The translations under genes and the position numbers were made by a program. Shown here one piece after another: positions 5,368-6,388 of a DNA stretch of 6,388 nucleotides (position 1 is the first letter of the stretch; every line of letters starts with the position of its first letter). Below the pieces are notes generated by a model, which was not told the origin of the DNA, ran no database searches, and worked only from the letters and a program-made list of their open reading frames with translations. Origin of the DNA: Candidatus Zambryskibacteria bacterium CG10_big_fil_rev_8_21_14_0_10_34_34 (GTDB taxonomy: Bacteria > Patescibacteriota > Minisyncoccia > Phycocordibacterales > WO2-35-19); contig PCXM01000025.1 of NCBI GenBank assembly GCA_002771075.1, positions 1 through 6,388 of the forward strand, written 5' to 3'.

Positions 5368-6388
5368 CTATAATAATTTATTTTGTCTATCTTCCGGAAA
5401 ATTCAAACCCAAATGTTCATAAGCTCTTTTGGTTAATACTCGTCCACGAGGAGTGCGTTCCAAAAAACCGATTTGCAAAAGATAGGGTTCGTTAAATTCT
5501 TCTATAGTGGCTTCTTCTTCTGAAAGAGAAGCGGCTAAAGTATTAAGACCGACAGGTCCTCCTCTAAATTTGGTAGCAATAGTTTTAATAAGGGCAATAT
5601 CAGAAGAATTAAGACCCATTGCATCTATTCCCAAAAGATCAAAAGCTTCAAAAGTTACTCTTTCATCAATATCTTTTTTTTGAATTTGAGCATAATCTCT
5701 AGCTCTTTTTAGAAGATAGTTGGCGGTACGCGGAGTAAATCTACTTCTTTCTCCTATAGCTTCTGCTGCTATTTTATTTAAAGCAACTCCCAAGATATTT
5801 GCCGAACGGTTGATGATACTGATGATTTCTTCTGGATTATAAAATTCAAGACGAAAGATACCACCAGAAAACCTACTTCGTAGAGGCGAAGAAAGCATTG
5901 CTACACGAGTAGTAGCTCCTATAAGGGTAAATGGGGGTAATTCTAGTTGAATAGTCCTAGCGCTCGGTCCTTTGCCAATTATGATGTCTAATGAACCAGA
6001 TTCCATAGCGGGGTAAAGGACTTCCTCAATTGATTTATTAAGTCTGTGAATCTCATCTATAAAAAGTATGTCTCCCCCAGAAAGATTTGTTAATATGGAA
6101 GCGAGGTCTCCTATTTTCTCAATAGCAGGTCCAGAAGTTGAACGCATTTGATTATTGGTCTCTTTGGCTATGAGATGGGCTAAAGTAGTTTTACCAAGTC
6201 CCGGAGGACCATAAAACAGCAGGTGTTCTGGCGGATGACCTCTTTCTTTGGCGGCTCCTAAAAGAATTTTAAGATTTTTTTTTATATTTTCTTGCCCGAT
6301 ATATTCTTCCCATCTAGAAGGTCTTAGAGTTTGATCTAAAAAATCCAAATCTCTGTCTATCTCGCTGTTATTATGAGTGGAGTTAATT
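5368..6388 (-). CDS. ruvB: Holliday junction branch-migration ATPase RuvB (5' end beyond window)
   Basis: RuvB forms the hexameric AAA+ rings that, with RuvA, drive branch migration. Counting from the TTG at 6348: LRPSRWEEYIGQE at 8-20, Walker A GPPGLGKTT at 47-55, Walker B with DEIH at 98-101, sensor 1 GATTR at 144-148, arginine-finger segment LRSRF at 156-160 (R159), and sensor 2 in RFTPRTAN (R207). The C-terminal winged-helix domain carries GGPVGLNTLAASLSEEEATI (263-282) and ERTPRGRVLT (297-306). All ATPase elements are intact. The true start is probably not the TTG at 6348: the frame stays open to the window edge and upstream encodes HNNSEIDRDL, which fits the usual RuvB N-terminus before LRP. 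The start codon therefore lies beyond 6388 and the gene is partial here. yebC follows after 12 nt, indicating one operon. The familiar neighbour ruvA is not in the window. Confidence 0.97.
   Translation of the reverse strand, partial: INSTHNNSEIDRDLDFLDQTLRPSRWEEYIGQENIKKNLKILLGAAKERGHPPEHLLFYGPPGLGKTTLAHLIAKETNNQMRSTSGPAIEKIGDLASILTNLSGGDILFIDEIHRLNKSIEEVLYPAMESGSLDIIIGKGPSARTIQLELPPFTLIGATTRVAMLSSPLRSRFSGGIFRLEFYNPEEIISIINRSANILGVALNKIAAEAIGERSRFTPRTANYLLKRARDYAQIQKKDIDERVTFEAFDLLGIDAMGLNSSDIALIKTIATKFRGGPVGLNTLAASLSEEEATIEEFNEPYLLQIGFLERTPRGRVLTKRAYEHLGLNFPEDRQNKLL

Noticed and set aside
1..6388. CRISPR array, tRNA, rRNA, insertion sequence or riboswitch
   Set aside because: No regularly spaced repeats, cloverleaf, transposase motif or long structured leader was seen; the intergenic spaces are too short for most of these.

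Overview
The window looks like a piece of a small AT-rich bacterial chromosome, most likely from a Patescibacteria/CPR lineage (Parcubacteria-like). The taxonomic call is an inference. It rests on the low G+C, tight gene packing, weak Shine-Dalgarno sites, a YebC about 60 residues shorter than usual, a class A penicillin-binding protein with a long proline/tryptophan-rich tail, and a ruvC start set in short-word repeat-like DNA of a kind I remember from such genomes. The standard bacterial code fits: no recognised gene has an in-frame TGA, and all the recognised genes stop at TAA or TAG.

Layout. (1) 1-527, plus strand: a possible C-terminal end of an upstream gene, then a 32-residue single-span membrane peptide whose ATG overlaps that gene's TGA, then a 109-residue membrane-anchored protein of unknown function. 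(2) 534-2696, minus strand: a complete bifunctional class A penicillin-binding protein (GT51 glycosyltransferase plus transpeptidase), converging on the 109-residue gene with a 6-nt gap. (3) 2697-2744: a 48-nt divergent intergenic stretch. (4) 2745-3962, plus strand: complete tyrosyl-tRNA synthetase. (5) 3977-4016: a strong 14-bp hairpin with T-rich flanks on both sides, serving as a shared terminator for the converging units. (6) 4029-6388, minus strand: an operon-like run read ruvB (5' end beyond the window) > yebC > ruvC > small very acidic protein.

Functionally, RuvB (branch-migration ATPase) and RuvC (Holliday-junction resolvase) act with RuvA, which is not encoded in this window. YebC is a ribosome-associated/regulatory family often found beside ruvC. 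TyrS and the PBP are housekeeping genes for translation and cell-wall synthesis. No mobile element, tRNA, rRNA or CRISPR was seen.

This is mainly a core-genome region. The parts most worth a second look are the ruvC start region, where a translated repeat-like leader lies in a 12/13 inverted repeat that begins at the yebC stop, the acidic protein at the operon end, the shortened YebC, and the PBP tail.
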